A stretch of 64,000 bases of DNA, taken from positions 1 to 64,000 of the forward strand of contig JAKACZ010000024.1 of the NCBI GenBank assembly GCA_021820965.1, written 5' to 3'. Origin of the DNA: Bacillota bacterium (lineage in GTDB: Bacteria > Bacillota > Sulfobacillia > Sulfobacillales > Sulfobacillaceae). Made by a program: the position numbers and the translations under genes. The notes under the pieces were generated by a model, which had not been told where the DNA came from, did no database searches, and saw only the letters and a program-made list of their open reading frames with translations. This document shows, in pieces, positions 25,955 to 35,745 of this stretch (positions within the stretch are counted from its first letter, which is position 1; every line of letters begins with the position of its first letter).

Positions 25955-26584
25955 GTGCGGTGGCGTGACTTGTTAACGGGAGCCAGTGACAGTTTTCCGC
26001 AATTGTTGTCCCGTCAGCTGGAAGAGACACTCTCGATGGTTGAATACGTCCTAAAGTACGTTGCGGCTCCCACGGACGCCGAGCGAACCGCCATTGCCGC
26101 GGAGGCGGGCGAACAAGAGCATCGCGCCGACGCCATCCGACGCGAACTGATGGACCGGTTGGCGCAGACGTTTGTGACGCCGTTTGATCGCGAGGACATT
26201 AATGAGTTGTCCCGGGCCATTGACGATATTGCCGACTATGCGGAAAACACCATTAAGGAAATTCAGCTATACGAAGTCGAGCCCGATGGATTTATCCGGC
26301 AGATGGTGCGGACTCTTCACGAGGCCGTATCCGCATTGGCGGATGCGGTAGGTGCTCTGACTCAGGACGGCTCGGCGGCAAACCGGCATGCGCTAGTTGC
26401 CAAATCGCTGGAGAATAAAATGGAGGGGTTATACCGTAAAGCCATCTCGGAGTTTTCGCCCGATACGCCGGTGCATTACCTGATAAAGATGCGGGAAGTC
26501 TATCGCCATCTGTCCAATGCGGCGGATCGGGTTGACTTGGCCGCCAATGTGATTAACGCGATTATCGTGAAGAAAAACCTGTAG
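25955..26584 (+). CDS. DUF47/PhoU-like Pit accessory protein
   Basis: 209-residue, mostly helical protein of the DUF47 family, PhoU relatives that are encoded beside pit genes and modulate phosphate uptake. Conserved parts are EHRADAIRRELMDRL near residue 50, FVTPFDREDINELSRAIDDIADYAEN near 70-95 (metal-binding acidic cluster) and REVYRHLSNAADRVDLAAN at the C-terminus. The GTG start follows AAGGGGG. It forms an operon with pit. Confidence 0.9.
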   Translation: MRWRDLLTGASDSFPQLLSRQLEETLSMVEYVLKYVAAPTDAERTAIAAEAGEQEHRADAIRRELMDRLAQTFVTPFDREDINELSRAIDDIADYAENTIKEIQLYEVEPDGFIRQMVRTLHEAVSALADAVGALTQDGSAANRHALVAKSLENKMEGLYRKAISEFSPDTPVHYLIKMREVYRHLSNAADRVDLAANVINAIIVKKNL

Positions 26585-26664
26585 CGGGCGGCCAAGCATC
26601 GGGTCGGGGTGTTGCATGCCCGTTTTTGGGCTGGCCCAGGCGCAAGGCGCCGGGTCGGGTGCTA

Positions 26665-26692
26665 TTGCGCGAGATACCCCATACGGTATATT
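26665..26692 (+). promoter_or_regulatory. Candidate promoter for the DUF302 gene
   Basis: TTGCGC at 26665-26670, 16-base spacer, TATATT at 26687-26692, ahead of the ATG at 26746. Confidence 0.4.
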
Positions 26693-26745
26693 GTATATGC
26701 ATGAGTGGTGCAGCCTAGAGGTAATTCTACAGAGGAGGCGAGCGC

Positions 26746-27162
26746 ATGAACGCAACAGACACCTTGTTTTATTCGGTCAAGACTGACAAAAGCGTGGAGG
26801 ATGCGGTAAAGGCGGTCTCGGACGCGCTGTCTCACCATCAGTTCGGAGTGCTGTGGGCACTCGACATTAATCAAAAACTGGTGGAAAAAGGTCTAGAGGC
26901 TGAACCTCCCTTTCATATTTTAGAAGTGTGCAGCGCCCCGCGGGCCAAAGAAGCCTTGACCGCCAATCAGCAGGTCGGGTATTTTCTCCCGTGCAAGATT
27001 GTGGTGTACCGTGACCGCGACAGCGATACCACCGTGGTTGGCTTTCCCAAGCCGGACGTCCTGATTGGCCTACTTAAGGAGCCAAGACTGGAAGGATTGG
27101 CCCGAGAAGTGAGTGAGCTCTTAGCCAAAGCGGTGGATGAAGCGGTCGGACTGACCAGCTAG
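26746..27162 (+). CDS. DUF302 family protein
   Basis: 138 residues matching the small DUF302 fold: a first strand-helix unit (YSVKTDKSVEDAVKAVSDAL), FGVLWALDINQKL, then HILEVCSAPRAKEAL and FLPCKIVVYRDRDSDTTVVG. Members are found widely in acidophiles and sulfur bacteria, and their function is unknown. Two cysteines (in EVCSA and LPCK) are the usual conserved ones in this family. Binding site GAGGAGG before the ATG. It stands alone. Confidence 0.85.
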   Translation: MNATDTLFYSVKTDKSVEDAVKAVSDALSHHQFGVLWALDINQKLVEKGLEAEPPFHILEVCSAPRAKEALTANQQVGYFLPCKIVVYRDRDSDTTVVGFPKPDVLIGLLKEPRLEGLAREVSELLAKAVDEAVGLTS

Positions 27163-27399
27163 CCTTCCCTAAGTTATCGAAAGCGATTCAAAGCTCCTTT
27201 AGACCGTGCATGGTGAGGTCTGGCACGGACTCTCATGGAGTGATGTTAAGGTTTGGCTGGCGCTGACGCCAAAAATCATCGGCGCCGCCAGATCTTGCCT
27301 GGGCCCATTTAAAGATCTTGTCGCGCGGCGAAGGTCGCCAGCATCCTTTCTTCGCCGATCAAGCTGCATATCGGCCGATAAGCCAGGTCAGGCGCCAAT

Positions 27400-27822
27400 C
27401 TAAGATAATGGTTTGCCCGGACTGGCCTTGCTGTCAAGGAGAACGTCGGAATATCCTGTGACCGCTATCCGGTCGCCGACGCGGGCTTCATGCGTGACGC
27501 GGGCGACACCGTTCGAGAACAAATGGGATATTGTAACCGTTATCCTGACCTCGTCGCCCACGTAGACCGGTGCCCGATACTCGCTGTGCTGCACCAGATA
27601 GACACTGCCGGGACCGGGCAGGCGTTGACCCAGCATGGCCGAGACAAAGCTCATGATGAGGGTGCCGTGCGCGATCGGTCGTCCGAATCGCGAACGGGCG
27701 GCCGCCTTAGCGTCTACGTGCAGCGGGTTTTTGTCGCCCACTACTTCGCCGAACCTTGAAACCAGTCTATCATCCACCTGAAATGTCTCGGTTACTGCGT
27801 CTCCTACCGACAACACATCCAT
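27400..27822 (-). CDS. MaoC-like (R)-specific enoyl-CoA hydratase
   Basis: About 140 residues with a hot-dog fold. Catalytic motif GDKNPLHVDAKAAARSRFG followed by RPIAHGTLIMSF gives the D-x4-H dyad of (R)-hydratases such as PhaJ. The end (VARVTHEARVGDRIAVTGYS) is normal. ATG 27822 is chosen; a TTG 15 bases upstream is possible. Such proteins hydrate enoyl-CoA in fatty acid oxidation or supply polyester precursors. It is transcribed away from the MDR-type reductase at 27955. Confidence 0.85.
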   Translation of the reverse strand: MDVLSVGDAVTETFQVDDRLVSRFGEVVGDKNPLHVDAKAAARSRFGRPIAHGTLIMSFVSAMLGQRLPGPGSVYLVQHSEYRAPVYVGDEVRITVTISHLFSNGVARVTHEARVGDRIAVTGYSDVLLDSKASPGKPLS

Positions 27823-27954
27823 ACCCCCCAATCGCAACCTCCCATTTATATTGAAGCACAGAATCCCGGTGAGAGGGAATCTGAGGCGATAATATCTAGG
27901 GAGGTAAACTGTAAATCAGTCACGAAGAATCATCTTCATGAAGAGGTGAGCGCA

Positions 27955-29010
27955 TTGAGCAGAAATCGCGTGGTGTACTTCGTTAAGCGTCCCGACGGCA
28001 TGGTTACTAACGACGCATTTGCCATACGGGAAGAGCCGATGCCAATACTGTCTGATGCCGAAAGCGTCATCATAGAAAGTGTTTACGCATCCGTCGACCC
28101 GTATATGCGTGGGCGGATGTCCAATCGCAAGTCCTATACGGCTCCATTCCAGGTGGGACAACCCATGCAGGGGGGCATGGTTGGTCGAATCTACGATCCA
28201 GGCCGGACCGATTTGGCCAAAGGGGCTTGGGTGTTTGGCGTATGGCCTTGGGCGGAGTATGCCCAGGTTAAGGCGCAAACCGTTCGCCCTCTCGCACCAG
28301 GCACGCCGCCGACCGCATCCCTTCATGTCCTGGGACTGACAGGTCTGACCGCGTATATTGGTCTCACTCAGTTTGGCCGTTCTGTGACTGGAGAGCAGTT
28401 GGTGGTGTCTGCAGCGGCAGGGTCCGTGGGGAGTCTGGCGGGTCAAATCGGGAAGATTCTAGGTCTTCGGGTTGTCGGCATTGCCGGTGGACCGGAGAAG
28501 TGCGCATGGTTGGTCGACAGGCTGGGATTTGATGCGGCAGTCGACTACCGCCACGAGAATTTTCCGGCCAACCTCAAGAACGCCGTGCCGGATGGCGTTG
28601 ATGTGTATTTCGATAATGTCGGTGGTACGGTGACCGATTGCGTGATGGCCGAGCTGAATTTACATGCCCGCGTCGTGATTTGCGGGCAAATTAGCCTGTA
28701 CAACCTGGATAGTCCCGCCGATGAGCGTCCTCGCTTTGCCGATTTGTTAATCTCCCGGGCGCAAGCGACGGGATTTATCGTAGGCGACCACCAAGCACTC
28801 TATCCTGAGGCGCTGGAGCATCTGAGCGTCTGGTACCGGGAAGGTCGCTTGGTGGCGGAAGAAACCCTGGTCGACGGATTTGATCAGTTGATCGACGCGT
28901 TCATAGGGCTATTTCAAGGAGCAAACCGCGGCAAAGCGATTGTCAAGTTGCGGGAAGAGACGGGGGCCGACGATGACTCGTGCGGTGGGGCCAGCACACC
29001 CAGTGCGTGA
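27955..29010 (+). CDS. Zinc-free MDR reductase (YfmJ/CurA-like NADP-dependent oxidoreductase)
   Basis: About 351 residues of the medium-chain reductase superfamily without the zinc ligands, of the leukotriene B4 dehydrogenase/CurA type that reduces enone double bonds with NADPH. YASVDPYMRGRMSNRKSY at the N-terminus and VVSAAAGSVGSLAGQIGKI (the nucleotide-binding turn AAGSVG) are diagnostic, as is DVYFDNVGGTV. TTG at 27955 fits GAGGTGAG upstream better than GTG 27946. The final ~25 residues look non-conserved, so the end may have been extended. Confidence 0.85.
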   Translation: MSRNRVVYFVKRPDGMVTNDAFAIREEPMPILSDAESVIIESVYASVDPYMRGRMSNRKSYTAPFQVGQPMQGGMVGRIYDPGRTDLAKGAWVFGVWPWAEYAQVKAQTVRPLAPGTPPTASLHVLGLTGLTAYIGLTQFGRSVTGEQLVVSAAAGSVGSLAGQIGKILGLRVVGIAGGPEKCAWLVDRLGFDAAVDYRHENFPANLKNAVPDGVDVYFDNVGGTVTDCVMAELNLHARVVICGQISLYNLDSPADERPRFADLLISRAQATGFIVGDHQALYPEALEHLSVWYREGRLVAEETLVDGFDQLIDAFIGLFQGANRGKAIVKLREETGADDDSCGGASTPSA

Positions 29011-29482
29011 TGACCGCGGGTGGAGCGACCGATTCACACGCGTCGTCATACCGCGCAGCAGGCGGCCACTGTACTGGAAATGAAGACGGCACAGATTGCC
29101 AAGACTCTCGCATTTCGGGCGTGGTCGAGTGGTGGTGGAAAGGCGCGGGGATCGGCGGGTATATGAGCCGAGCTTCGAAGGGGTGGAACGGCCCGCCCCG
29201 ACTTTATACGTGCGCCCGGGCGTCCCACCGGCGGCTGGACCAGCCTCTCGGTGCAATTATGTTGCTGGATCAGGCTTCTAACCAGGTTTGGGTGCGGCTG
29301 ACCATTCCCACGGGGCGGATTGCCTTGTTGCAGGGTGGCCCCCGCGCACCTGGATAGTCGGGAGTAGGCAAGTGTTATGTAATCCGCATGAGGCCACCAA
29401 CCATCGATGAGCTCATGGCCGGCGTTATATCATGGGTTGCGTAGGCCGACGAGAGCCGCGCCCGACAACAAGGAGGTATCAC
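29011..29482. other. Intergenic region with possible YbaK-like remnant
   Basis: About 470 bases before the ABC transporter. One + frame at about 29038-29125 reads HTRRHTAQQAATVLEMKTAQ, then IAKTLAFRA, which is reminiscent of YbaK/ProX-type aminoacyl-tRNA deacylases (AQIAKTLVFR), but it stops soon and needs frame changes to continue. I regard it as a doubtful relic. Confidence 0.25.
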
Positions 29483-30412
29483 GTGACTGAATCGGCGGTG
29501 GCCGCTGAAGGGTTAGAGAAACGTTACAAAACCTTCGAGGCCGTCAACGGAATAAATTTTCGCATCGCTTTTGGGGACTGTTTCGGTCTTTTAGGTCCGA
29601 ACGGCGCCGGCAAATCAACCACTATACGCATGATTTGCTGTTTGACCGACGTGACGGCGGGAACGCTCAAGGTGCTCGGACGCGATGCCCACCCGGGAAA
29701 TCGCGAGATCAAGCGGCAACTCGGGGTGGTGTCGCAAGAGGATAATCTTGATCCGTCACTCACGGTCCGGGAAAACGCGGAAATTCACGGCCGCTTTTAC
29801 GGACTTGGATTTCGCCAGGCGCGTCAGCGAGCCGATGAACTTTTGGCGTTTATGCAACTTGAGAGCCGAGCCAATGAGCAGGTGCGAGCGCTTTCGGGGG
29901 GTATGCGGCGGCGGCTGGTGATTGCCCGGGCGCTCATGGGAAGCCCTCGGCTGCTGGTCCTGGATGAGCCGACCACCGGGCTCGATCCCCAGGCGCGCAT
30001 CCTGGTGTGGACGAAAATTCGCGAACTAAGAAGCCTGGGCGTCACCATTCTGTTAACAACCCACTACATGGATGAAGCTGAGCGGTTAGCCGATCACCTG
30101 GTTGTCATGGATCGCGGCACCGTGTTGGAACGGGGTACGCCACCGGAGCTAATTCATCGGGTTGTGGGAGACGACTGTCTTGAAATTCCCGCGTTGGAGC
30201 GAGATACCAAGGACCGGATTTCCCGGTCCTTGAAGGAGAGACCGGTATGGATGGATTACCAGGCAGGCTCTCTGCTTATCTACGGGAAGGACATGGACCA
30301 AGTCATTGAGCAACTGCACGACCTTCGTCTTTTGCCGCGCACCTATTATCGCCGGCGGGCTAGTCTGGAGGACGTCTTTTTAAAATTAACGGGGAGGGAG
30401 TTGCGAGAATGA
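29483..30412 (+). CDS. ABC exporter ATP-binding protein (DrrA/NodI-type)
   Basis: ATPase of an ABC-2 exporter. Walker A GPNGAGKSTTIRM near residue 40, Q-loop QEDNLDPSL, signature LSGGMRRRL, Walker B LLVLDEPTTGLDPQ and switch histidine TTHYMDEAERLAD are all present. GTG 29483 is chosen because AGGAGGT ends six bases upstream. The ~70-residue C-terminal tail is typical of DrrA. Its stop overlaps the ATG of the permease gene as ATGA. Cargo unknown; antibiotic or lipid-like molecules are common. Confidence 0.93.
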   Translation: MTESAVAAEGLEKRYKTFEAVNGINFRIAFGDCFGLLGPNGAGKSTTIRMICCLTDVTAGTLKVLGRDAHPGNREIKRQLGVVSQEDNLDPSLTVRENAEIHGRFYGLGFRQARQRADELLAFMQLESRANEQVRALSGGMRRRLVIARALMGSPRLLVLDEPTTGLDPQARILVWTKIRELRSLGVTILLTTHYMDEAERLADHLVVMDRGTVLERGTPPELIHRVVGDDCLEIPALERDTKDRISRSLKERPVWMDYQAGSLLIYGKDMDQVIEQLHDLRLLPRTYYRRRASLEDVFLKLTGRELRE

Positions 30413-31194
30413 TTAAGGAGGCCGAGACCGTGCCGGGCTGGTCATGGGGAGCTTTGATGGTCTTCCGCCGTAACTTTCTCGCCTGGTCCAAGTATTACAA
30501 GTCCTCGGTGATCATGAATTTTGGTGAGCCGTTGACTAACCTATTGGCGTTGGGATTTGGACTGGGAACCTACGTGGCCAAAATGTCCGGTGTTCCGTTT
30601 GTTGCCTTTATTGGCCCGGGGCTGTTAGCTGTGACAGCCATGAACGCGGTGACATTCGACATGGCATTTGAAGGATATGACCGTCTCAATGAGAACGGCA
30701 TCTATCAGGCAATGATTACCGCACCGCTGACGGTAGGACAGCTGATCATGGGTGAGTATCTCTGGGAGAGTGTCCGCAGTCTCTTGTATGGTACCGTCTT
30801 TATCGTGGTATTGACCGCTTTGGGCTTGGTCAAGTCATGGTGGGCCCTCATGTTGCCGTTCCCGCTGATGGTAACCGGCGTGATGTTTGCCGCGCCCGCG
30901 CTATGGGTCGCTTCCCGGGCGAAAAACCATGAACAGCTATTTTACTATTTCACGCTCTTCATCACGCCCATGTACTTGTTTTCCGGCGTCTTCTTCCCCA
31001 TTACCCATTTGCCCGGGATTGTGCGCGATGTCATCGTGATGACGCCCCTCTTCCATGTGGTCAATATTGTCCGGGCGCTGGTGCTGGGCCATTTTTATCG
31101 CGGCCTCTTATGGGACGGGGCTTGGATGCTGGTGTACGCCGGTTTATTCGCGCTCATGCCGGTGCATGTCTTAGGTCAGAGGCTGGCAGAGTAG
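30409..31194 (+). CDS. ABC-2 type permease (DrrB/NodJ-type)
   Basis: 261-residue membrane subunit paired with the ATPase just upstream. Six hydrophobic segments; the ABC-2 signature region LFITPMYLFSGVFFPITHLP lies near residue 185, typical of NodJ/DrrB proteins. The ATG overlaps the stop of the ATPase gene. Acts as a homodimer with two ATPase copies to export a small molecule. Confidence 0.92.
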   Translation: MIKEAETVPGWSWGALMVFRRNFLAWSKYYKSSVIMNFGEPLTNLLALGFGLGTYVAKMSGVPFVAFIGPGLLAVTAMNAVTFDMAFEGYDRLNENGIYQAMITAPLTVGQLIMGEYLWESVRSLLYGTVFIVVLTALGLVKSWWALMLPFPLMVTGVMFAAPALWVASRAKNHEQLFYYFTLFITPMYLFSGVFFPITHLPGIVRDVIVMTPLFHVVNIVRALVLGHFYRGLLWDGAWMLVYAGLFALMPVHVLGQRLAE

Positions 31195-31792
31195 CCTTAC
31201 CATGGCGGAGCGGGTCCCTTCAGAGATCGCGGGGCGCCAGGGGACTGGGTCCGGATGGGAGTGGCCGTGGCGCCGGTCTGGTCTTGGCCTTGCCGGCCCT
31301 TATGACGGAACTCACAAAGCCTTCATATCGGCACCTTAGCTATATCGGAGTCCCCAGAGGCGGTTTTTGAGTCATGGTCACCGGGAGCCTTCCTTGGCTG
31401 GCGGCTTTCACCTGCCGCGGCCAATGGGGGGCTCATCTCTTTGTTCGCTAGCCAGTCAACCAGTTCTCGCCACGGCCATGTTCCACGGAGAGTGCGGACC
31501 CCTGGCGGAAGCCTTCGCCAGTTTTCGCGACTCGATGATCCCCAGGGCGTCGGCCGTCACTCAGAAGCCCGGCTTCGGTCTTTATTCTCACACGCTGCGG
31601 GTATGTTATCGCAATCGGGCAGAGAAGTTCCGTCTGCCCCCGGGGCTGGCGAAGGCGTGGGGACACCGACCTGCTGAGCGTGCCTTTCCGTCTCCAGTCG
31701 GAATGGTACGTAATAGGAAAGCGCGGGTGGGAGAATGGTGGGCATATGGTACGATACAAGGAACTCTCGTCCGGAAAGAGGCGTAAGGCACC
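31195..31792. other. Intergenic region
   Basis: Nearly 600 bases without a supported gene between the ABC permease and the MMPL transporter. Frames exist on both strands but none shows a motif or credible start. Confidence 0.4.
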
Positions 31793-33916
31793 ATGATTGG
31801 CAGATGGACGCGCTTTTCCGTCAAACATCGCTGGCTCATGCTGATATTGTGGCTGATATTGGTGGCGGGCACCCTGCCGTTGGCCGCGGGTGTGACGAAA
31901 CACCTGACCACCAACGGGTTCGAAATCCCGCACAGCCAAGTGAACTGGGCAACGACCCAGGTTAGCCACATCCACACCGGTCCGGCGCCCCAACCCTTGT
32001 TGGTGCAACAAATTTCGCGGTCGGCGGCTCAGCGCTTGGGCGTGCGGTTACGCATTCCCGCGTCTCAGTTTCATGCCATCGGGCCGAACAAAACTCTCTT
32101 CATCCCGCCGGCGGGTTTTAAGGTGGCCCAGGCTCGGGAATTTCGGCATCTCATCACCCACCATCACGGGACCACTGAAGTGGTGTCCCAAATCCAGATT
32201 GGCAACTTGGTCACCCATGATGCGTCGCAGACACTTCGCCGCAGCGCGGTCTTGGCGATGCCGGTGCTGGCCGTGATGCTGCTTATGGTGTTCGGATCGG
32301 TAGCGGCCGTCAGTCTGCCGCTCATCATCGCGCTGGCTGGATCGGAGCTGGCACTGGCGATTGTTAGCATCATCTCCCGCCACATGCATTTATCGGTTTT
32401 TCTCACCGACATTGTGAGCTTTCTGGCCCTGGGGGTGGGTGTGGATTACGCGCTCTTCATCAGCACCCGATATCGGCAGGATTTAGACGACGGCATGTCT
32501 GTCGAGGATGCGGTGGTTGACGCCATGAGCCACGCGGGGCGGTCGGTTCTCTATTCCGGGGTCGCCGTGGCATTGGCGGTGGCTACCCTTCTCTTTGGGG
32601 CCAACCCCTATTGGCAGGGGTTGGCGGTCGGAGGGGCGGTCTCCATCTTCACCGTATTGTTGGCTACGCACACCATGCTGCCCTCTATTATGTCGCTTTT
32701 TGGTCAACACGTGCATTGGGGCCGAATCCGGCGTCCCGACTTTCACCTGTGGAAGAGAATCTCCCACGGCGTCACCCGCCACCCGGTATGGGCACTGATG
32801 CTTGGCTTGGCCATTTTACTGCCGTTCGCGCGCTTGGCGCCGCAGATTCACATGAGTACGCCGGCAAATCTCGCCACCATGCTTCCCCGGACCAATCCGC
32901 TTCGCCAGGCGGTGGGAAAGCAGCAGCAGATCGATGGGGCCGGGGCCATTGCTCCGATTGCCGTGGCAGTGCGCCTTCCCGGATCACTGCGCCAACCCGC
33001 GAACTGGGATACGATGGCAAGACTGGCAGAACATCTTCGCGGCATGCGTAACGTCGCCTCGGTGTCGTCACCGTCAGATCTCCATCTTCCGTCCCAAGAA
33101 TTGGCCGCAGCGGTTGCTCACCCGCGTCGAGCGCCAACCGCCGTCAAAAAGGGTCTTTCCGCCTTCATCCCCGCCAAGAGCTCAACCGTGGCGGTGTTGT
33201 ATGTCGTGGCCAAAACCGGCCCTAATGACGCACGGACCAGTAACCTGGTGGGACGCATCGACGCCCACCTCAAGAGCTGGCTGCCACCGGGGTCCCGCGC
33301 CGCGGCGGGAGGGCTGGTGCCGGTGTTGCGCAGCTTTAACCAGACCACCCAAAGCCACCTTCTGCTAATCATCGCGGCTGCACTGGCCGTCGCCCTGGTG
33401 GTGTTGACCACGGCGACCGGCTCGCTGCTTCAGGCTGTTTTGGGAGTGCTATTTGACGGAGTGGTGGCGTTGGCTACCGCGGGCTTCTTGGTGCTGATGG
33501 ACCGCCACCAGCTTTTTGGCTTGGAGCGCCAGCCGCTCGACTCCTCGATTACCCCCTTGATTTTTGTGTTGCTGTTCGGGTTGTCGATGGACTATGAGGT
33601 CATTCTACTGCACCGAATTCAGGAGCGGTTAGGCGGCGACCGGCCGATGGCCCAAGCGGTTGAACAGGGCGTGCGGACGACCGGCGCAATGATTACGGGA
33701 GCAGGCATGATTATGGTGGTGGTTTTCCTCGCGTTGATTATTAGTCCGCTGCAAGTCTTGAAAACGCTGGCGGTCGGCCTCTCTTTCGCGGTTTTGGCGG
33801 ATACTTGGATTGTCCGCTCGTTAATGGTGCCGAGTGCGACCACCTTGTTTCGACGCCACGGCTTTTGGCCTTGGCGGCCCCGGTCGGTGCAGGCGTCCAA
33901 TGACCCGAACACGTGA
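31793..33916 (+). CDS. MMPL/RND-type membrane transporter
   Basis: 707 residues with the duplicated RND layout: one helix, an extracytoplasmic domain (~35-145), a five-helix block, a second soluble domain (~345-505) and a last five-helix block. The proton-relay-type motifs GVGVDYALFISTRYRQ and LFGLSMDYEVILLHRIQE each occur at the start of a helix block, as in MmpL/YdfJ proteins. Such transporters export lipids or drugs using the proton gradient. ATG start. The preceding ABC exporter may act on a similar type of substrate, but nothing proves a link. Confidence 0.9.
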   Translation: MIGRWTRFSVKHRWLMLILWLILVAGTLPLAAGVTKHLTTNGFEIPHSQVNWATTQVSHIHTGPAPQPLLVQQISRSAAQRLGVRLRIPASQFHAIGPNKTLFIPPAGFKVAQAREFRHLITHHHGTTEVVSQIQIGNLVTHDASQTLRRSAVLAMPVLAVMLLMVFGSVAAVSLPLIIALAGSELALAIVSIISRHMHLSVFLTDIVSFLALGVGVDYALFISTRYRQDLDDGMSVEDAVVDAMSHAGRSVLYSGVAVALAVATLLFGANPYWQGLAVGGAVSIFTVLLATHTMLPSIMSLFGQHVHWGRIRRPDFHLWKRISHGVTRHPVWALMLGLAILLPFARLAPQIHMSTPANLATMLPRTNPLRQAVGKQQQIDGAGAIAPIAVAVRLPGSLRQPANWDTMARLAEHLRGMRNVASVSSPSDLHLPSQELAAAVAHPRRAPTAVKKGLSAFIPAKSSTVAVLYVVAKTGPNDARTSNLVGRIDAHLKSWLPPGSRAAAGGLVPVLRSFNQTTQSHLLLIIAAALAVALVVLTTATGSLLQAVLGVLFDGVVALATAGFLVLMDRHQLFGLERQPLDSSITPLIFVLLFGLSMDYEVILLHRIQERLGGDRPMAQAVEQGVRTTGAMITGAGMIMVVVFLALIISPLQVLKTLAVGLSFAVLADTWIVRSLMVPSATTLFRRHGFWPWRPRSVQASNDPNT

Positions 33917-34081
33917 GTATGTCAAGACTAGCAAAGCACCGCGTGGGAAATCCTTGGTGTAGAACCGACGCCAAGGGGCGACCAAGGGATGGTGGAATTG
34001 ACGGATGCGCTCTGAGTGGGCGGAAGGGAGCACGCATGACCCGGTGGCGGTCTTTGGGACTGCTCTAAAGGTTGCCTGGTA

Positions 34082-35260
34082 GTGGCCGCATCCCGGCGCT
34101 ATGTGGAGGCACTGGACTTTGTGCGGGCGGTGACGGTGGTCTCGATGATCGCGGTCCATTCCACCTGGTATATGGCCAACGGGGCCCACTGGATTCTTTC
34201 CGGTGCCATTTTGGCCCTCATGCACTTTACGCGTGAATCTTTCATGGCGCTCACCGGCTTCGTGCTAACTTACACGCTGTTTGGCAAGCCGATTCAGTGG
34301 GGTCCTATTTTGTGGAAGCGGTACCGGTTGGTGCTGTTCCCTTATGTGATATGGACGGCCGCGTATATGCTGCTGTTCACTCATTTCTCCAATGTCCAGG
34401 TGTTTGCCGTGGCGTTCGGTCGTAACCTGTTGGATGGCAATGGCTGGTTCCACCTCTATTATCTCCTCATTACCATGCAGTTTTATTTGCTGCTCCCGGC
34501 GTTTTTACGGCTTATGCAGCTCGCCAAACAACGGCCGCTGATGGTGATGCTGGCGGCGCTTAGCTTCGAGTTGGCGCTCACGACCTATGATCAGTACGGG
34601 ATCGGTATGCATCCGCGCGGGATTGACCGGTACATCAGCGTGGAGGTGTGGACCTATTCGGCCTACTTCGTCTTGGGCGGTATCGGGGCCCTTTACTGGT
34701 CAGTACTAAGGCAATGGCTCCACGACCACCTGACAGTGATAATCACCGTGGCCGTCGGCACGGCGATTTTCATGCTGGTGGGATTTGGGCTACAGAGCGC
34801 CTCGGACACATCTCTGGTGCGCGCGGATTCGGTCATTCAGCCGGCCATGGTCCCCTGGGCGATAGCGGTGATTATGCTCTTGGCGGCGTTGGGGGTGCGC
34901 TATGAAGATTCGCGGCGAAATCGGCACGGGGATTGGTCGGCGATAAAGTGGGCGGCGGATTTAAGTTTTGGGCTGTACCTGGTGCACCCCCTGCTGCTTC
35001 AGTATTGGACCACCTTTTTAGCCTGGCGTCATTGGGATCGCCCCTCGTACTGGCTCGACGGCGTAACCATTACGTTGTTGGTTGTTGGTTCCGGCCTTTT
35101 CACGCGGCTAATCTCCTGGACCCCCGTCAGTCCCTGGATTATCGGCAGGGCGGCGCTTCCGCCGGGAGTCGGAAAGCTGTCCTGGTTGGTGCGGCCCAAA
35201 CATCTTCTCATGGTTGCCCAAAGGTCGCCGGAAAGGCGCCCCCGCAAGGGAGGACGCTAG
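34082..35260 (+). CDS. Acyltransferase-3 family membrane protein
   Basis: 392 residues with about ten hydrophobic helices. The N-terminus ALDFVRAVTVVSMIAVHSTW carries the conserved R and H of the acyltransferase-3 family (OafA/NolL/WecH), which moves acyl groups to sugars or other surface molecules. FGLYLVHPLLLQYW near the C-terminus is the closing motif of the family. GTG start after AAAGG. No SGNH domain or partner is adjacent, unlike the second acyltransferase at 55121. Confidence 0.85.
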   Translation: MAASRRYVEALDFVRAVTVVSMIAVHSTWYMANGAHWILSGAILALMHFTRESFMALTGFVLTYTLFGKPIQWGPILWKRYRLVLFPYVIWTAAYMLLFTHFSNVQVFAVAFGRNLLDGNGWFHLYYLLITMQFYLLLPAFLRLMQLAKQRPLMVMLAALSFELALTTYDQYGIGMHPRGIDRYISVEVWTYSAYFVLGGIGALYWSVLRQWLHDHLTVIITVAVGTAIFMLVGFGLQSASDTSLVRADSVIQPAMVPWAIAVIMLLAALGVRYEDSRRNRHGDWSAIKWAADLSFGLYLVHPLLLQYWTTFLAWRHWDRPSYWLDGVTITLLVVGSGLFTRLISWTPVSPWIIGRAALPPGVGKLSWLVRPKHLLMVAQRSPERRPRKGGR

Positions 35261-35745
35261 CAGGTGGGCTAAGTCTCATAGCTTCGCGGACCCAGTGGTC
35301 GGACCGGCACATGGTTCCGGTAGGTTGGTGGAGGACGTTGGCCGCATGGCAAGAAGGGAATTCTCCGTCAGTTCGCCCTGCAGCGCTTGGCGAGGGCAAG
35401 ACAGCTTTCACCTGATCCCCCTCTGAGCACCGACTCGAGTCGTTTCCGCAACCATCCTCCAATATTGCACCGGTGATTTTGCTTGCGGGATAGGGTGAGA
35501 CAGGGGGTGAGGTCTTGGACTCTTCTGAGGTACCCTTGGCCTATTGCCGTTGATGCCGGTGAATCGAAACGCCTGCCTGGGATGATAACGGGCGGGTCTG
35601 CTCAAGGCTGCACACGGATATGGAGGAAACGCCAAACGCCGCGTCAAATCCTCCTCGAGTTCGCCTACGGGTGGCGCTTTTACGTGATGAAATCATCCGT
35701 CCGCCAGACGTCTTCGAGGCGAGTTGGGTACGGAGTGAATAAGGG
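35261..35745. other. Intergenic region between convergent genes
   Basis: About 485 bases between the acyltransferase (+) and paaD (-). No gene or clear terminator recognised. Confidence 0.4.

Noticed and set aside
31367-31786. 139-residue + frame before the MMPL gene
   Set aside because: Start has no binding site and the translation shows no family features; overlapping frames on the other strand are equally long.
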